Positions 35,732 to 45,425 are shown, numbered from the stretch's first letter. The stretch: 64,000 nt of DNA from Melioribacteraceae bacterium (GCA_016927595.1 JAFGMI010000005.1:46787-110786), one strand, 5' to 3'. The notes: generated from the sequence alone by a model not told the origin. Program-made: numbers and translations.

Positions 35732-35950
35732 ATGGATTTCGCATATTTGGCAGCAGGATTCGGTGCCGCTTTAACTATTATAGGTGGTGCCTTTGGTATT
35801 GGTAAATTAGCTAGCGCCGCAATGGAAGCCAGCGGTCGTCAACCTGAAGCTGCAGGAGATATCAGAACATCTATGATTATTGCTGCCGCTCTTATCGAGG
35901 GCATATCATTGTTTGCTCTGGTTATCTGTATTCTTCTGGCACTGAAATAA
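35732..35950 (+). CDS. atpE: ATP synthase F0 subunit c
   Basis: A 72-residue hairpin of two membrane helices with the polar loop GRQPEAAGD and the ion-binding carboxylate Glu56 in AALIEGISLF. The Gln and Glu-Ser pair typical of sodium-binding rings is absent, so coupling is most likely to protons (inference). GGAGG precedes the start by 7 bases, the strongest ribosome site of the operon, fitting the high copy number of c subunits. Confidence 0.95.
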   Translation: MDFAYLAAGFGAALTIIGGAFGIGKLASAAMEASGRQPEAAGDIRTSMIIAAALIEGISLFALVICILLALK

Positions 35951-35982
35951 TTTGAACTTTTTAAATATCAGGAAAGAAAAAC

Positions 35983-36522
35983 ATGGCAAATCCATTGATA
36001 GCATTTGCTGTTAGTTCGGGTGAATCATCGGGCGGTTTGCTGGATGTTAATCCCGGTCTGATCGTTTGGACTGGAATAACATTTCTGCTGCTGCTTTATA
36101 TGCTGTTTAAAATGGCATGGAAGCCTATTCTTAATTCATTGAACGAAAGAGAACAGAGCATTAAAGATTCTCTTGAAAAAGCTGATAAAGCACGTGAAGA
36201 GGCTCAGAAAATATTTGAAGAGAATAAATCTGACCTGGCAAAAGCTGAAGCGGAAGCTCGGAAAATTATTGCACAGGGCAGAGAATACTCCGAAAAAATT
36301 AAAGAGCAGATGCTCACTGAAAGCAAACAGCAGGCTCAGAAAATGATAGATGAGGCAAAAGCGGAAATCGACAGGAAAAATCAGGAAGCTCTTAATAAAC
36401 TTAAAGAGCAGGTTGTTTCACTTGCCGTAAATGCATCGGAAAAAATAATTCGTGAGAGTCTCGATAAAGAGAAGCATGGAAAAATAGTTGAAAAATACTT
36501 AGAGGACTTGTCGAAGAACTGA
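35983..36522 (+). CDS. atpF: ATP synthase F0 subunit b
   Basis: A 179-residue peripheral-stalk subunit. One membrane helix near residues 24-45 (GLIVWTGITFLLLLYMLFKMAW) is followed by a long charged helix with Ala/Glu/Lys heptads, including KPILNSLNERE, the usual first cytoplasmic motif. One base separates its stop from atpH. Confidence 0.95.
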   Translation: MANPLIAFAVSSGESSGGLLDVNPGLIVWTGITFLLLLYMLFKMAWKPILNSLNEREQSIKDSLEKADKAREEAQKIFEENKSDLAKAEAEARKIIAQGREYSEKIKEQMLTESKQQAQKMIDEAKAEIDRKNQEALNKLKEQVVSLAVNASEKIIRESLDKEKHGKIVEKYLEDLSKN

Positions 36523-36523
36523 T

Positions 36524-37078
36524 ATGGCTAATCTAAACGTATCAAATAGGTATGCAAGTGCGTTGTATGAAGATGTATCAGAAAAAGGCGTAATAGACCG
36601 CGTTTCAGAGGATATGCGGTTGATTCACTCTACGCTTGAAGCTTCCAAGGAATTGAGAAATTTTCTGGCGAGTCCTGTAATTAAGGATGTTAAGAAAATA
36701 GACATTCTTCACGAATTATTCTCATCTAAAACGGAGAAAGAAACTGTTGCTTTCCTCGATTTTATAGTACAGAAAAAAAGGATAAATATTCTTTCCGATA
36801 TTGTTAAAAGATTCAATGACATACATGATCGGAAAACCGGTGTTGCAAATGCAGAAATTATTACTGCACATCAGCTTGATGAAGAAGAGAAGAAATTATT
36901 AAAAGATAAACTTGAAAAATTTGCGAATGTTGAGTTGCGGGTATCATATAAGGTTGATGATGGTATTATCGGGGGCTTCATATCAAAAATTAATGATAAA
37001 GTCATTGATGCAACATTGAGGAATCAGTTAAAGAAATTAAAAATGAAATTACTGGAAGAAACTGTTTCACAAAATTAG
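36524..37078 (+). CDS. atpH: ATP synthase F1 subunit delta
   Basis: A 184-residue OSCP/delta subunit. The N-terminal helical bundle begins NRYASALYEDVSEKG, and the C-terminal region contains the family block VDDGIIGGFISKINDKVID. It links the peripheral stalk to the alpha subunits. Typical length and operon position. Confidence 0.95.
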   Translation: MANLNVSNRYASALYEDVSEKGVIDRVSEDMRLIHSTLEASKELRNFLASPVIKDVKKIDILHELFSSKTEKETVAFLDFIVQKKRINILSDIVKRFNDIHDRKTGVANAEIITAHQLDEEEKKLLKDKLEKFANVELRVSYKVDDGIIGGFISKINDKVIDATLRNQLKKLKMKLLEETVSQN

Positions 37079-37101
37079 TTAAAGAATTTTAAGGAATTAA
37101 A

Positions 37102-38655
37102 ATGGCAGAAGTTAGACCTGATGAAGTATCGGCAATACTAAGAAAACAATTATCCGGATTCGTCAGCGAAGCTGAAATTTACGATGTTGGTACAGTGCTG
37201 CAGGTTGGTGATGGTATTGCGCGTGTTTACGGGCTTTCAAATGTGATGGCGAGCGAACTTGTGGAATTCCCCAACGACGTTATAGGTATGGTGCTTAATC
37301 TGGAAGAAGATAGTGTCGGCTGCGTATTATTCGGTGAAAGCGCTCTGATTAAAGAGGGCGACTCGGTTAAACGTACAAAACGCCTCGCTTCTTTTCCAGT
37401 GGGTGAAAATATGCTTGGAAGAGTTGTAAATCCGCTGGGTGAGCCGGTTGACAACAAAGGTCCGATAAAACATGAAAAATATTTGCCTATTGAGAGGAAA
37501 GCAAAGGGTGTTATCCAGAGACAGCCTGTAAAGGAACCGCTTCAGACAGGAATAACAGCAGTCGATGCAATGATTCCCATCGGCAGAGGTCAGAGGGAAT
37601 TGATTATCGGCGACCGTCAAACAGGTAAAACAGCAGTTGCAGTAGATGCGATCATAAATCAGAAGTACACACATACCGATGAGGCGAAAGCGAACGGGAT
37701 AGACCCCGTATTTTGTGTTTATGTGGCGATAGGACAGAAAGACTCCACGGTTGCTCAGGTTGTTGCAAAGCTTAAGCAGCAGGGCGCTATGGAATATACA
37801 ACTGTAGTTTCTGCATCGGCTTCCACACCCGCGCCGCTTCAGTATATTGCTCCTTATTCAGGTGCAACGCTAGGAGAATTTTTCAGGGATAACGGCAGGC
37901 ATGCTCTGGTAGTTTATGATGATTTATCCAAGCAGGCTGTAGCTTACAGGGAACTTGCACTTTTACTTAAACGACCTCCGGGACGCGAAGCTTATCCGGG
38001 CGACGTATTTTATCTTCATTCAAGATTACTTGAACGTGCTTCGAAATTAAGTGATGAACTCGGAGGCGGAAGTTTAACCGCACTCCCTATTATTGAAACG
38101 CAGCAGGGAGACGTATCTGCTTATATTCCCACTAATGTTATTTCAATTACAGATGGTCAGATATACCTCGAACCTAACCTGTTTAACGCAGGTGTCCGAC
38201 CTGCTATTAACGTTGGTATTTCTGTATCCAGGGTCGGCGGCAACGCACAGATAAAAGCAATGAAAAAAGTTGCCGGTTCATTAAAACTGGATCTGGCTCA
38301 GTATAGGGAACTTGCAGCATTTGCAAAATTTGGAAGTGATCTCGATAAGGCGACACAAAGAACCCTGGCTAAAGGTGAAAGGCTGGTTGAATTACTAAAA
38401 CAGGGACAGTATCAGCCCATGCCTGTCGAAAAACAAGTCGTGAGCGTGTTTTCAGGAACACAGGGCTTCCTCGAAAATATTCCCGTTTCCGATGTGAAAA
38501 GGTTTGAGAAAGAATTACTCGAATACATAGATCTTAATAGTCCGAATATTTATAAGGAGATTAAAGAGACCAAAGCGTTAAGCGATGAACTCGTCGGCAA
38601 AATCAAGAATACACTTGAAGAATTTATGTCGAAATTTAAAACAACTGAAAATTAA
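37102..38655 (+). CDS. atpA: ATP synthase F1 subunit alpha
   Basis: A 517-residue alpha subunit with Walker A GDRQTGKT at 170-177, the [31 protein letters not shown] stretch region (only key residues cited: Asp pair and Arg-Pro-Pro-Gly), and the SVSRVGG arginine-finger segment. These non-catalytic subunits alternate with beta. The beta subunit gene is not in the window. Normal length. Confidence 0.97.
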   Translation: MAEVRPDEVSAILRKQLSGFVSEAEIYDVGTVLQVGDGIARVYGLSNVMASELVEFPNDVIGMVLNLEEDSVGCVLFGESALIKEGDSVKRTKRLASFPVGENMLGRVVNPLGEPVDNKGPIKHEKYLPIERKAKGVIQRQPVKEPLQTGITAVDAMIPIGRGQRELIIGDRQTGKTAVAVDAIINQKYTHTDEAKANGIDPVFCVYVAIGQKDSTVAQVVAKLKQQGAMEYTTVVSASASTPAPLQYIAPYSGATLGEFFRDNGRHALVVYDDLSKQAVAYRELALLLKRPPGREAYPGDVFYLHSRLLERASKLSDELGGGSLTALPIIETQQGDVSAYIPTNVISITDGQIYLEPNLFNAGVRPAINVGISVSRVGGNAQIKAMKKVAGSLKLDLAQYRELAAFAKFGSDLDKATQRTLAKGERLVELLKQGQYQPMPVEKQVVSVFSGTQGFLENIPVSDVKRFEKELLEYIDLNSPNIYKEIKETKALSDELVGKIKNTLEEFMSKFKTTEN

Positions 38656-38726
38656 AATTTTGGTAGACTGATAGTTCGTGTCGATACATGGTGACTTGTA
38701 TTGGTTGGTGTTTATAGGAAAATTTT

Positions 38727-39614
38727 ATGGCAACTTTAAGAGATATTAAGCGCAGAATTACAGGTGTGAAAAACACTCAGCAGATAACCAAAGCAATGAA
38801 AATGGTTGCTGCTGCGAGATTACGAAGAGCGCAGGAAAATATCATAAACGCCAGACCTTATTCAAGAAAGCTTCAGGACGTATTGGGAAACCTCCTGTCA
38901 ATTGAAGGCAGTGCCGGTAATCCGTTGCTGGAGCAACGTGATATAATACAAAATGTTGCTGTTATAGTTATTACATCCGACAGAGGGCTTTGCGGTGGAT
39001 TTAACATGAATGCCATTCGCGAAACAGAGGAATTAATGAACACTGAACTGTCTCAGTTTAAAGGTGATAATATAGCATTGTATTGTGTAGGTAAGAAGGG
39101 GCTCGATCATTTTTCGAAACGGTCGTACAACCTTGCTGGAAAACATCCCGGAATTTTTTCGGATCTTAAATACGATTTTGCATCAACGCTTATGAACGAG
39201 ATCACCCGGAAGTTTTTGGATAGGGAATTTGACAAGGTAATAGTTGTTTATAACGAATTCAAATCAGTTGTTCAGCAGAAAGTGGTAAGAAAACAGCTGC
39301 TGCCGATTTTAACTGATCATGAAAAAAAAGAAGATCAGAATATAAATATCGAATATATTTACGAACCTGATAAAATCAGTATTATAAATGCGCTTCTGCC
39401 GAGGCATTTGAATGCTCTTATGTGGACAGCACTGCTCGATTCATATGCAGCTGAGCTTGGTGCAAGAATGACTGCAATGGATATGGCGACAGAAAATGCA
39501 AAAGAATTAATAAGGACGTTGCAAATTACATATAATAAAGAGAGACAGGCATCTATCACCAGTGAAATTCTGGAGATTGTATCTGGTGCGAATGCCTTGA
39601 AAAAAGGGAATTGA
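38727..39614 (+). CDS. atpG: ATP synthase F1 subunit gamma
   Basis: A 295-residue central-stalk subunit. The conserved N-terminal coiled-coil start (KRRITGVKNTQQITKAMKMV) and the C-terminal coil (MDMATENAKELI) are intact, with SDRGLCGGFN near residue 90. In many bacteria atpD and atpC follow; here ffh follows instead, so the catalytic beta and epsilon genes are elsewhere. Confidence 0.96.
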   Translation: MATLRDIKRRITGVKNTQQITKAMKMVAAARLRRAQENIINARPYSRKLQDVLGNLLSIEGSAGNPLLEQRDIIQNVAVIVITSDRGLCGGFNMNAIRETEELMNTELSQFKGDNIALYCVGKKGLDHFSKRSYNLAGKHPGIFSDLKYDFASTLMNEITRKFLDREFDKVIVVYNEFKSVVQQKVVRKQLLPILTDHEKKEDQNINIEYIYEPDKISIINALLPRHLNALMWTALLDSYAAELGARMTAMDMATENAKELIRTLQITYNKERQASITSEILEIVSGANALKKGN

Positions 39615-39668
39615 TTCAATTTGAATTGATTAACCTTTTTTAGTATATTTTCAACGATATAAGGTTTT

Positions 39669-41003
39669 ATGCTTGAAGATCTGACCCTAAAATTAGATAA
39701 AGCTTTAAAAAAGATTACCGGTCAGGGTAGGATTTCAGAGCAAAATATTGCGGATTCCTTAAGAGAAATCCGGCGTGTTCTTTTAGATGCTGATGTAAAT
39801 TATAAGGTTGCCAAACAGTTTATTGAAGATGTTAAATCCAGAGCGCTTGGTAAGGAAGTGCTGGCTTCTGTAACGCCAGGACAGCTGATTACCAAAATCA
39901 TCTATGACGAGCTCGCTCTTTTGATGGGAGGCAGAAATGCTGAACTATCATTTAATCCTTCCGGCATTACAGTTATATTGCTGGTTGGTTTGCAGGGCTC
40001 AGGTAAAACCACATTCAGCGCAAAATTAGCCAAATATTTGGCATTAAAAAAACGGAATGTGCTTCTGACCGCAGCAGATGTGTATAGACCTGCTGCTGTT
40101 GATCAGCTGAAGACTTTAGGAAGTCAGATAGGTGTACCTGTTTTTTCTGCAGAGGAATCTAAAGATGCTATAAAAATATCGGCAGATTCAATCGCCTATG
40201 CCAGGGAGAACGGTTTTAACACGGTCATTATAGATACCGCCGGACGGCTTCATGTTGATGAAAATTTAATGGATGAAATTAAAGCCATTAAGGAAAAGGT
40301 AAAACCGACGGAAATATTGTTTGTTGTCGATTCAATGACTGGTCAGGATGCTGTTAATTCAGCGAAAGCCTTTCACGACAGCGTGGATTTCGACGGGGTT
40401 GTTCTTACAAAACTTGACGGCGATACCCGAGGAGGGTGCGCACTTTCTATCAAAGCTGTGGTTAACGAACCGATTAAGTTCGTTAGTATGGGTGAAAAGC
40501 CTGATTCGATTGAGCTGTTCCATCCAGAGAGAATGGCTGCAAGAATTCTAGGCAAAGGAGATGTTGTTTCACTCGTTGAAAAAGCACAACAGCAGATCGA
40601 TTCCAGGGAAGCCGAAGATCTTGAAAAGAAGCTGCTGGAAAACAAATTCGATTTCGACGATTTTCTGAAGCAGATAAAAATGCTGAAGAAAATGGGTTCT
40701 CTTAAATCACTGCTGGGTATGATTCCGGGTCTTGGAACAAAATTGAAAGATAGCGATATTGACGATAAACAAATGATAAAAGTTGAGTCTATCATTCAGT
40801 CAATGACTATTAAGGAAAGGCAAAATCCCAAAATACTGAATGGCAGCAGGAGAAAGCGGATTGCACGCGGAAGCGGAAATTCGATTCAGGATGTAAACCG
40901 CCTTATTAAACAGTTTGCTGAAATGCAGAAGATGATAAAAATGTTTAATTCGAAGAGCGGTAAAAAAATGATGAATAATTATAAAAATCTGAGAATAAAT
41001 TAA
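39669..41003 (+). CDS. ffh: Signal recognition particle protein Ffh
   Basis: A 444-residue SRP54 GTPase. The N-domain has the four-helix bundle, the G-domain has the P-loop GLQGSGKTTF (Gly107 to Phe116), DTAGRLHVDE and TKLDGDTRGG, and the C-terminal methionine-rich M-domain has RKRIARGSGNS and a run of Met residues for signal-sequence and 4.5S RNA binding. It targets nascent membrane and exported proteins to FtsY. No 4.5S RNA gene was recognised nearby. Confidence 0.97.
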   Translation: MLEDLTLKLDKALKKITGQGRISEQNIADSLREIRRVLLDADVNYKVAKQFIEDVKSRALGKEVLASVTPGQLITKIIYDELALLMGGRNAELSFNPSGITVILLVGLQGSGKTTFSAKLAKYLALKKRNVLLTAADVYRPAAVDQLKTLGSQIGVPVFSAEESKDAIKISADSIAYARENGFNTVIIDTAGRLHVDENLMDEIKAIKEKVKPTEILFVVDSMTGQDAVNSAKAFHDSVDFDGVVLTKLDGDTRGGCALSIKAVVNEPIKFVSMGEKPDSIELFHPERMAARILGKGDVVSLVEKAQQQIDSREAEDLEKKLLENKFDFDDFLKQIKMLKKMGSLKSLLGMIPGLGTKLKDSDIDDKQMIKVESIIQSMTIKERQNPKILNGSRRKRIARGSGNSIQDVNRLIKQFAEMQKMIKMFNSKSGKKMMNNYKNLRIN

Positions 41004-41027
41004 ATAATAAATAGGAGGCTAAATTAA

Positions 41028-41507
41028 TTGGCTGTTAAGTTAAGACTAAAACGTATGGGTAAAAAACGACAACCTGTTTATAAAGTTGTTGCTGCTGATG
41101 TTAGATCACCAAGAGATGGTAAATTTATTGAAGCAATAGGATTATATAATCCTAAAACAAATCCGGTTACTATCGAATTGAATGAAGACAGAGCTTTGTA
41201 CTGGTTAGGAGTTGGTGCTCAACCTACTGATACTGTAAAAAATCTGTTATCAAAAAAAGGAATTTTGCTGAAAAAAGAATTATCTTCACGTGGATTATCT
41301 GATGAACAAATTGAAGTTCAGATAAGTGAATGGAAAAAATTGCAGGAAGCAAAGCTTTCAAAGGAATTGAAGCAACTGGAAGATAAGAAAAAAACTCAGG
41401 CTAAAAAACCTGAACCTGAAAAAGAAACAGAAGTTACAAGTGCTTCGGAAGTGAAGGGCGCTGCTTCTGATGAAACCGGATCTAAAGAAAAACCCGCTGA
41501 AGGTTAA
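41028..41507 (+). CDS. rpsP: 30S ribosomal protein S16 with C-terminal extension
   Basis: A 159-residue protein. The first about 80 residues are a complete S16 ([40 protein letters not shown]). The remaining about 75 residues are a charged Lys/Glu tail ([19 protein letters not shown]), as in other Bacteroidota S16 proteins. The start codon is TTG at 41028, supported by AGGAGG 10 bases upstream and by the conserved N-terminus. First of the rpsP-khpA-rimM-trmD-rplS ribosome-maturation group. Confidence 0.95.
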   Translation: MAVKLRLKRMGKKRQPVYKVVAADVRSPRDGKFIEAIGLYNPKTNPVTIELNEDRALYWLGVGAQPTDTVKNLLSKKGILLKKELSSRGLSDEQIEVQISEWKKLQEAKLSKELKQLEDKKKTQAKKPEPEKETEVTSASEVKGAASDETGSKEKPAEG

Positions 41508-41580
41508 TATCTGCAGAAATGGTTTTATGCACTTATTATAATATGTGCCCTTTTTTACAACAGTAAAAAGGTATTCTCAA

Positions 41581-41814
41581 ATGAAGGAATTTATTGAATT
41601 CATCGCCAAACACCTTGTCGACACCCCTGATGGTGTCAGTATCGAGGAAGCACAACCTAATGATAAAACCATCGAACTGACTCTTAAAGTGAGCTCAGAT
41701 GATGTTGGTAAAGTAATTGGTAAACAAGGCAAAACTGCTCAAGCAATGAGAACCTTATTAACAGCGATTGCTGCTAAAGATGGGAAAAGGGCAATTCTCA
41801 AAATCCTCGATTAA
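41581..41814 (+). CDS. khpA: KH domain RNA-binding protein (KhpA/YlqC)
   Basis: A 77-residue single KH domain with the RNA-binding GxxG loop in VIGKQGKTAQAMR. KhpA-type proteins are encoded between rpsP and rimM in many Gram-positives and Bacteroidota and bind small and messenger RNAs. The ATG at 41581 is preferred because the family starts MKEFIEFIA; a longer in-frame start at 41545 adds 12 residues with no match. Confidence 0.92.
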   Translation: MKEFIEFIAKHLVDTPDGVSIEEAQPNDKTIELTLKVSSDDVGKVIGKQGKTAQAMRTLLTAIAAKDGKRAILKILD

Positions 41815-41828
41815 AATTATTAAGGGTT

Positions 41829-42347
41829 TTGGAAGATTATTTTATAATAGGCAATATAAAGCTGAATTATAATGAGGACGGATTTGTTCTCATTAAACCG
41901 TTTACTGATTTTAATGATAGATTCTTTGATCTAGATTTCGTCTATATCAAGATTTTTGGCGTCGTTAAGAAGCTTTTCATCGATAATGTTAAAGTTATTA
42001 ATAACGACGTGGTACTTAAATTCAGGAATTTTAATAGTTCTGCAGATACAAAAGCCCTTATAGGGCTTGATATTTTTGTCGATGACAAAAATGCCGTTAA
42101 ACTTGATGAAGACATGTTCTTCGTACATGATTTAATCGGCTGTAAGGTTTATTATAATAATGAGTTCTTTGGTGAAGTTACAGATGTATTATTGTTGGTT
42201 TCTAACGATATATTGGTGGTTAAAGATCCTGACAACAATGAACATTTAATCCCAATTGTGAATGATTATATAGGATCCGTTCAGACTGCCGAAAAAAAAA
42301 TTCGGCTGATAAACGATCCGGGTTCGATGTACTATGATGAGGATTGA
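41829..42347 (+). CDS. rimM: Ribosome maturation factor RimM
   Basis: A 172-residue RimM. The N-terminal part (YFIIGNIKLNYNEDGFVLIKPFTD) is a divergent form of the usual VGKI-x-x-x-xG-x-x-GE domain, and the C-terminal PRC-barrel (FVHDLIGCKVYYNNEFFGEVTDV, HLIPIV) is well kept. It helps mature the 30S head through S19. The likely start is TTG at 41829, with AAGGG about 9 bases before; no ATG is available in the right place. The end overlaps trmD by 11-14 bases. Confidence 0.85.
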   Translation: MEDYFIIGNIKLNYNEDGFVLIKPFTDFNDRFFDLDFVYIKIFGVVKKLFIDNVKVINNDVVLKFRNFNSSADTKALIGLDIFVDDKNAVKLDEDMFFVHDLIGCKVYYNNEFFGEVTDVLLLVSNDILVVKDPDNNEHLIPIVNDYIGSVQTAEKKIRLINDPGSMYYDED

Positions 42348-43017
42348 TATATTATCTGCAGTGCCGGATCTATTATATTCTCCGCTGAATACGAGTATAA
42401 TTAAGCGTGCACAGGATAAAGGTAAAGTGCAAATTGTGGTTCACAATCTGAGAGATTATTCCGGGAACAAACACAAACAGATTGATGATAAACCTTTCGG
42501 CGGAGCTTCAGGTATGCTGCTCAAGCCGGAACCGTTCTTTGAATGTATAGAAAAATTGCAAAGTGAAAGGGAATACGATCATATAATTTTTTTAACACCA
42601 CGGGGCAGAGTCTTTGACCAAGGTGAAGCTAAAAAACTTTCGCTATGCAAAAATGTAATTCTTATTGCGGGACATTATAAGGGAATTGATGAACGAGTCA
42701 TCCGGAAATTTGTTACGTATGAATTATCGGTAGGCAAGTTTGTCTTAAGCGGGGGAGAACTGCCGGTACTTATTGTAACAGATGCCATAATTCGATTGCT
42801 GCCGGGTGTTCTGAACGATATGGAATCAGCACTCGATGATTCGCTTGCTGATGGTGATTATATCGAGGCTCCGTTTTATACAAGACCGGCGCAATATAGG
42901 AATATGAACGTTCCCGACGTTCTTCTCTCAGGTAACACAAAAGCAATTGACGACTGGAAAGAAGAACAATCGAAAATTTTGACTGAGAAATGGAAAAAAA
43001 TAAATTCTTTGGAGTAA
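42337..43017 (+). CDS. trmD: tRNA (guanine(37)-N1)-methyltransferase
   Basis: A 226-residue trefoil-knot methyltransferase that methylates G37 of tRNAs with SAM, preventing +1 frameshifts. Diagnostic parts: [30 protein letters not shown], the knot [10 protein letters not shown] and [10 protein letters not shown], and the C-terminal YTRPAQYR. Two ATG codons are adjacent (42334 and 42337); the second gives the family N-terminus. Starts inside rimM, so coupled. Confidence 0.96.
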   Translation: MRIDILSAVPDLLYSPLNTSIIKRAQDKGKVQIVVHNLRDYSGNKHKQIDDKPFGGASGMLLKPEPFFECIEKLQSEREYDHIIFLTPRGRVFDQGEAKKLSLCKNVILIAGHYKGIDERVIRKFVTYELSVGKFVLSGGELPVLIVTDAIIRLLPGVLNDMESALDDSLADGDYIEAPFYTRPAQYRNMNVPDVLLSGNTKAIDDWKEEQSKILTEKWKKINSLE

Positions 43018-43021
43018 AGAA

Positions 43022-43369
43022 ATGGACAAAATAAAAGAACTAATAGGTGACGAGGAAAGAACAGATCTCCCATCTTTCAAACCTGGCGACAGGATTCGCG
43101 TTCACGTTCGAGTGATTGAAGGTGACAAAGAAAGGATTCAGCCTTACGAAGGTGATGTGATTGCGGTTAAAGGAACAGGATTAACTAAATCTTTTACCGT
43201 AAGGAAAATATCCAGCGGGGTAGGTGTGGAAAGAGTTTTTCCTTTCAACTCACCTAAAATTGCTAAGGTAGAAATTGTTCGAGAAGGTAAAGTCAGAAGA
43301 GCAAAATTATATTACTTAAGAAATCTATCCGGTAAAGCTGCCAGAATCAAGGATAAAAATCAGAAGTAA
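43022..43369 (+). CDS. rplS: 50S ribosomal protein L19
   Basis: A 115-residue L19 with [27 protein letters not shown] and the C-terminal [16 protein letters not shown]. It lies at the 30S-50S interface. Normal length. It has AAAG/GGAG upstream and is followed by a strong terminator, marking the end of the ATP synthase/ffh/ribosome run. Confidence 0.97.
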   Translation: MDKIKELIGDEERTDLPSFKPGDRIRVHVRVIEGDKERIQPYEGDVIAVKGTGLTKSFTVRKISSGVGVERVFPFNSPKIAKVEIVREGKVRRAKLYYLRNLSGKAARIKDKNQK

Positions 43370-43386
43370 TGTTTACCTAATTAAAT

Positions 43387-43411
43387 AAAGCCGCTTAACG
43401 GCGGCTTTTTT
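43387..43411 (+). terminator. Rho-independent terminator after rplS
   Basis: An eight-base-pair stem (AAAGCCGC / GCGGCTTT) with a six-base loop is followed by a T run. It separates the long plus-strand operon from the gene at 43437, which starts only 25 bases later. Confidence 0.92.
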
Positions 43412-43436
43412 CGTTTTAAACAATTACAAAAATTTC

Positions 43437-44195
43437 ATGAAAATAATACTTCCAGCAAATATTTACAGTGCAATTTTAGGTCTGATGTTACCTGATACCG
43501 TCAAGGAAAATATCGAAATTTCTGCATCCTCTTTAATTTCTAATAAACTCGCAGAGGATAAAAACTCGTTGGGATTACTGCCGTCTTTTGAACTCCTTAG
43601 CAATCCGGATTTATATGTATCCGGGGAAATTGCTTTATCTTTCGACGGAGCACTTTCGAATTCATACTTGTATTTTATGCCGGATAAGAATAAGTTCGAT
43701 AAAATTTTAATGCGTGGGGATGTGAGTTCGAACGAAGTATTACTCTCGAAGATAATCTTTAAGGAACGATTTGAACTAACTCCGGAAATAGTACTCGATA
43801 CCGCCGATATAAATTTCGATGAGAACAATTATCTGATTTGCGGACAGGACAATAACGATTTTGTAAATACTTATAATGGTATAAGTTTCGCAGATCAGAT
43901 AGCAGAATTTATAGATTTCCCCTATGTAAATTATGTGTTAGCGTCATATAACTCTTCAATGCTTACCGATACTGCCGCGCTGCTTAAAAGCATCGACGAA
44001 AAAATTGAAGATAATATTTTCACTCTTCTTGATAAAATGAGTCTCCCGGCTCAATTTTCGAAATATGTTGCAGAAAACATTGATACAGTGTATTTCGAGT
44101 TAACGGAAAACGAAAAAGAAGGGCTTGGGGAATTATTGAAGCTTCCGTTTTATCACGGGATGATCGAAGAAATTAAGGAACTTAAATTTGTATAA
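43437..44195 (+). CDS. MqnA-like protein (periplasmic-binding-like fold), divergent
   Basis: A 252-residue protein of uncertain function. Its middle part has the order of elements of MqnA/MqnD (futalosine-route menaquinone enzymes): LGLLPSFELL, the strand IALSFDGALSNSYLYF, SSNEVLLSKIIF where MqnA has S-x-T-S-x-x-L, NYLICGQDN where MqnA has the LIGD strand, and FADQIAEFIDFPYVNYVLAS where MqnA has LGEEWxxxTGLPFVFA. No signal peptide is present. Several expected polar residues are replaced, so a repurposed or degenerate homologue is likely. No other menaquinone gene is seen nearby. Confidence 0.5.
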   Translation: MKIILPANIYSAILGLMLPDTVKENIEISASSLISNKLAEDKNSLGLLPSFELLSNPDLYVSGEIALSFDGALSNSYLYFMPDKNKFDKILMRGDVSSNEVLLSKIIFKERFELTPEIVLDTADINFDENNYLICGQDNNDFVNTYNGISFADQIAEFIDFPYVNYVLASYNSSMLTDTAALLKSIDEKIEDNIFTLLDKMSLPAQFSKYVAENIDTVYFELTENEKEGLGELLKLPFYHGMIEEIKELKFV

Positions 44196-44196
44196 T

Positions 44197-44228
44197 TTGA
44201 TCCTGCACCCGTGAAAGCACAGGATCAA
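44197..44228. terminator. Candidate bidirectional terminator between convergent genes
   Basis: A perfect nine-base-pair stem (TTGATCCTG / CAGGATCAA) with a 14-base loop fills the 39-base gap between the MqnA-like gene and serA. T tracts are poor on both sides, so termination strength is doubtful. Confidence 0.5.
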
Positions 44229-44234
44229 CATCAA

Positions 44235-45425
44235 TTACATTGCAACGTGTGAAGTTGTAAGTACATTTGGGTTATTTCTTATTGTCTCCAGCATCTCTTC
44301 AGTAGCTGGAGAAACAAGTTTCATCGTGCAGCAGGCAACCAGCCCGCCTTCAAAAATAATATTCTCTACTTCCTCTACATTTATATCGCCTTGTTTTAAT
44401 ACATCCAGAATAGAAGCGAGTACCCCGGGTTTGTCGTAATGCTTCACTATAAGCTGGTAATAATTGCTTTTAATCTCAGCTCTGTTGACCCAATGGGCAA
44501 TAATGCCGCTGTTAATATAGTCGAGAATTATTTGAACCGTTTCTTCGGCAACTGCATTTTGAGCCTGCTCAGTCGAAGCACCGATGTGATGCGTTATATA
44601 AACATTCTCAAGCTCCTGTAGTTTGGATTTTACTTCACCGGTTTTTCCTTCAGGTTCATCTTTAAACACATCCAGACCAACACGCAGGTTCTTTCCCTTT
44701 ACAGCTCTTATCAATGCTTCTTCGTCAACAACTCCGGCGCGCGAAGTGTTAATAAATATTGCACCTGCTTTCATATAGCCGAACATCTTGTCGTTGAAAA
44801 GCCCTTTTGTTTCCGGCGTAACCGGCAGGTGAAGAGAAACAATGTCGGCAATCGGAAGTGTTTTATCGAAGTCACTGAAATCTTTTATTCCATATCCTTC
44901 AACACGGGAAATATCTTTAACATAAATGTTCATACCGAATGAAGATGCTCTTTTTGCGACTTCTTTACCGATATTGCCGTAGCCCACAATTGCGAGTGTT
45001 TTTCCCGCAAGACCATCAGCTTTCGAATAGAGTGCTTTATTCCATTTACCGTTCCGAAAGTCAATTACATTGTCAGGAATTTTCCTGTCGAGAGCTATCA
45101 TTAATCCGAGTGCTAGTTCCGCTACTGCAATTGAATTCTTTCCCGGACAATTAGCAACGTATATACCTTTTTTGTTTGCAGCCGAAATATTAATGTTATT
45201 AACACCAGCACCAGCTCGGATTATAAGGTTAAGATTTTGTGCTGCAATTATGGTCGGTTCGTTAACAATAGTGGAACGGACTACTAAAATATCAACAAAC
45301 TTAGCTTTCTCCGGCAGATCATTCTCCCCCAGCTTAGGTTCATACAGTACATTCAAACCATTATTTTTCAACTGCTCTACATACTTTTCAGGGAACTTAT
45401 CTGCAATGAGAACCGTCGTTTTCAT
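44235..45425 (-). CDS. serA: D-3-phosphoglycerate dehydrogenase with ACT domain
   Basis: A 396-residue D-2-hydroxyacid dehydrogenase. The NAD-binding loop is VGYGNIGKEVAKR, and the catalytic Arg, Glu and His are in INTSRAGVVDEE, DVFKDEPEG and THHIGAS. A C-terminal ACT domain (LIVKHYDKPGVLASILDVL) is the site of serine feedback in related enzymes. Likely reaction: 3-phosphoglycerate to 3-phosphohydroxypyruvate, the first step of serine synthesis. It is the last gene of a minus-strand run with urocanate hydratase and adenosine deaminase. Confidence 0.88.
   Translation of the reverse strand: MKTTVLIADKFPEKYVEQLKNNGLNVLYEPKLGENDLPEKAKFVDILVVRSTIVNEPTIIAAQNLNLIIRAGAGVNNINISAANKKGIYVANCPGKNSIAVAELALGLMIALDRKIPDNVIDFRNGKWNKALYSKADGLAGKTLAIVGYGNIGKEVAKRASSFGMNIYVKDISRVEGYGIKDFSDFDKTLPIADIVSLHLPVTPETKGLFNDKMFGYMKAGAIFINTSRAGVVDEEALIRAVKGKNLRVGLDVFKDEPEGKTGEVKSKLQELENVYITHHIGASTEQAQNAVAEETVQIILDYINSGIIAHWVNRAEIKSNYYQLIVKHYDKPGVLASILDVLKQGDINVEEVENIIFEGGLVACCTMKLVSPATEEMLETIRNNPNVLTTSHVAM

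Noticed and set aside
35732..35950. Sodium-driven ATP synthase
   Set aside because: The c-subunit lacks the Gln and Glu-Ser sodium ligands.
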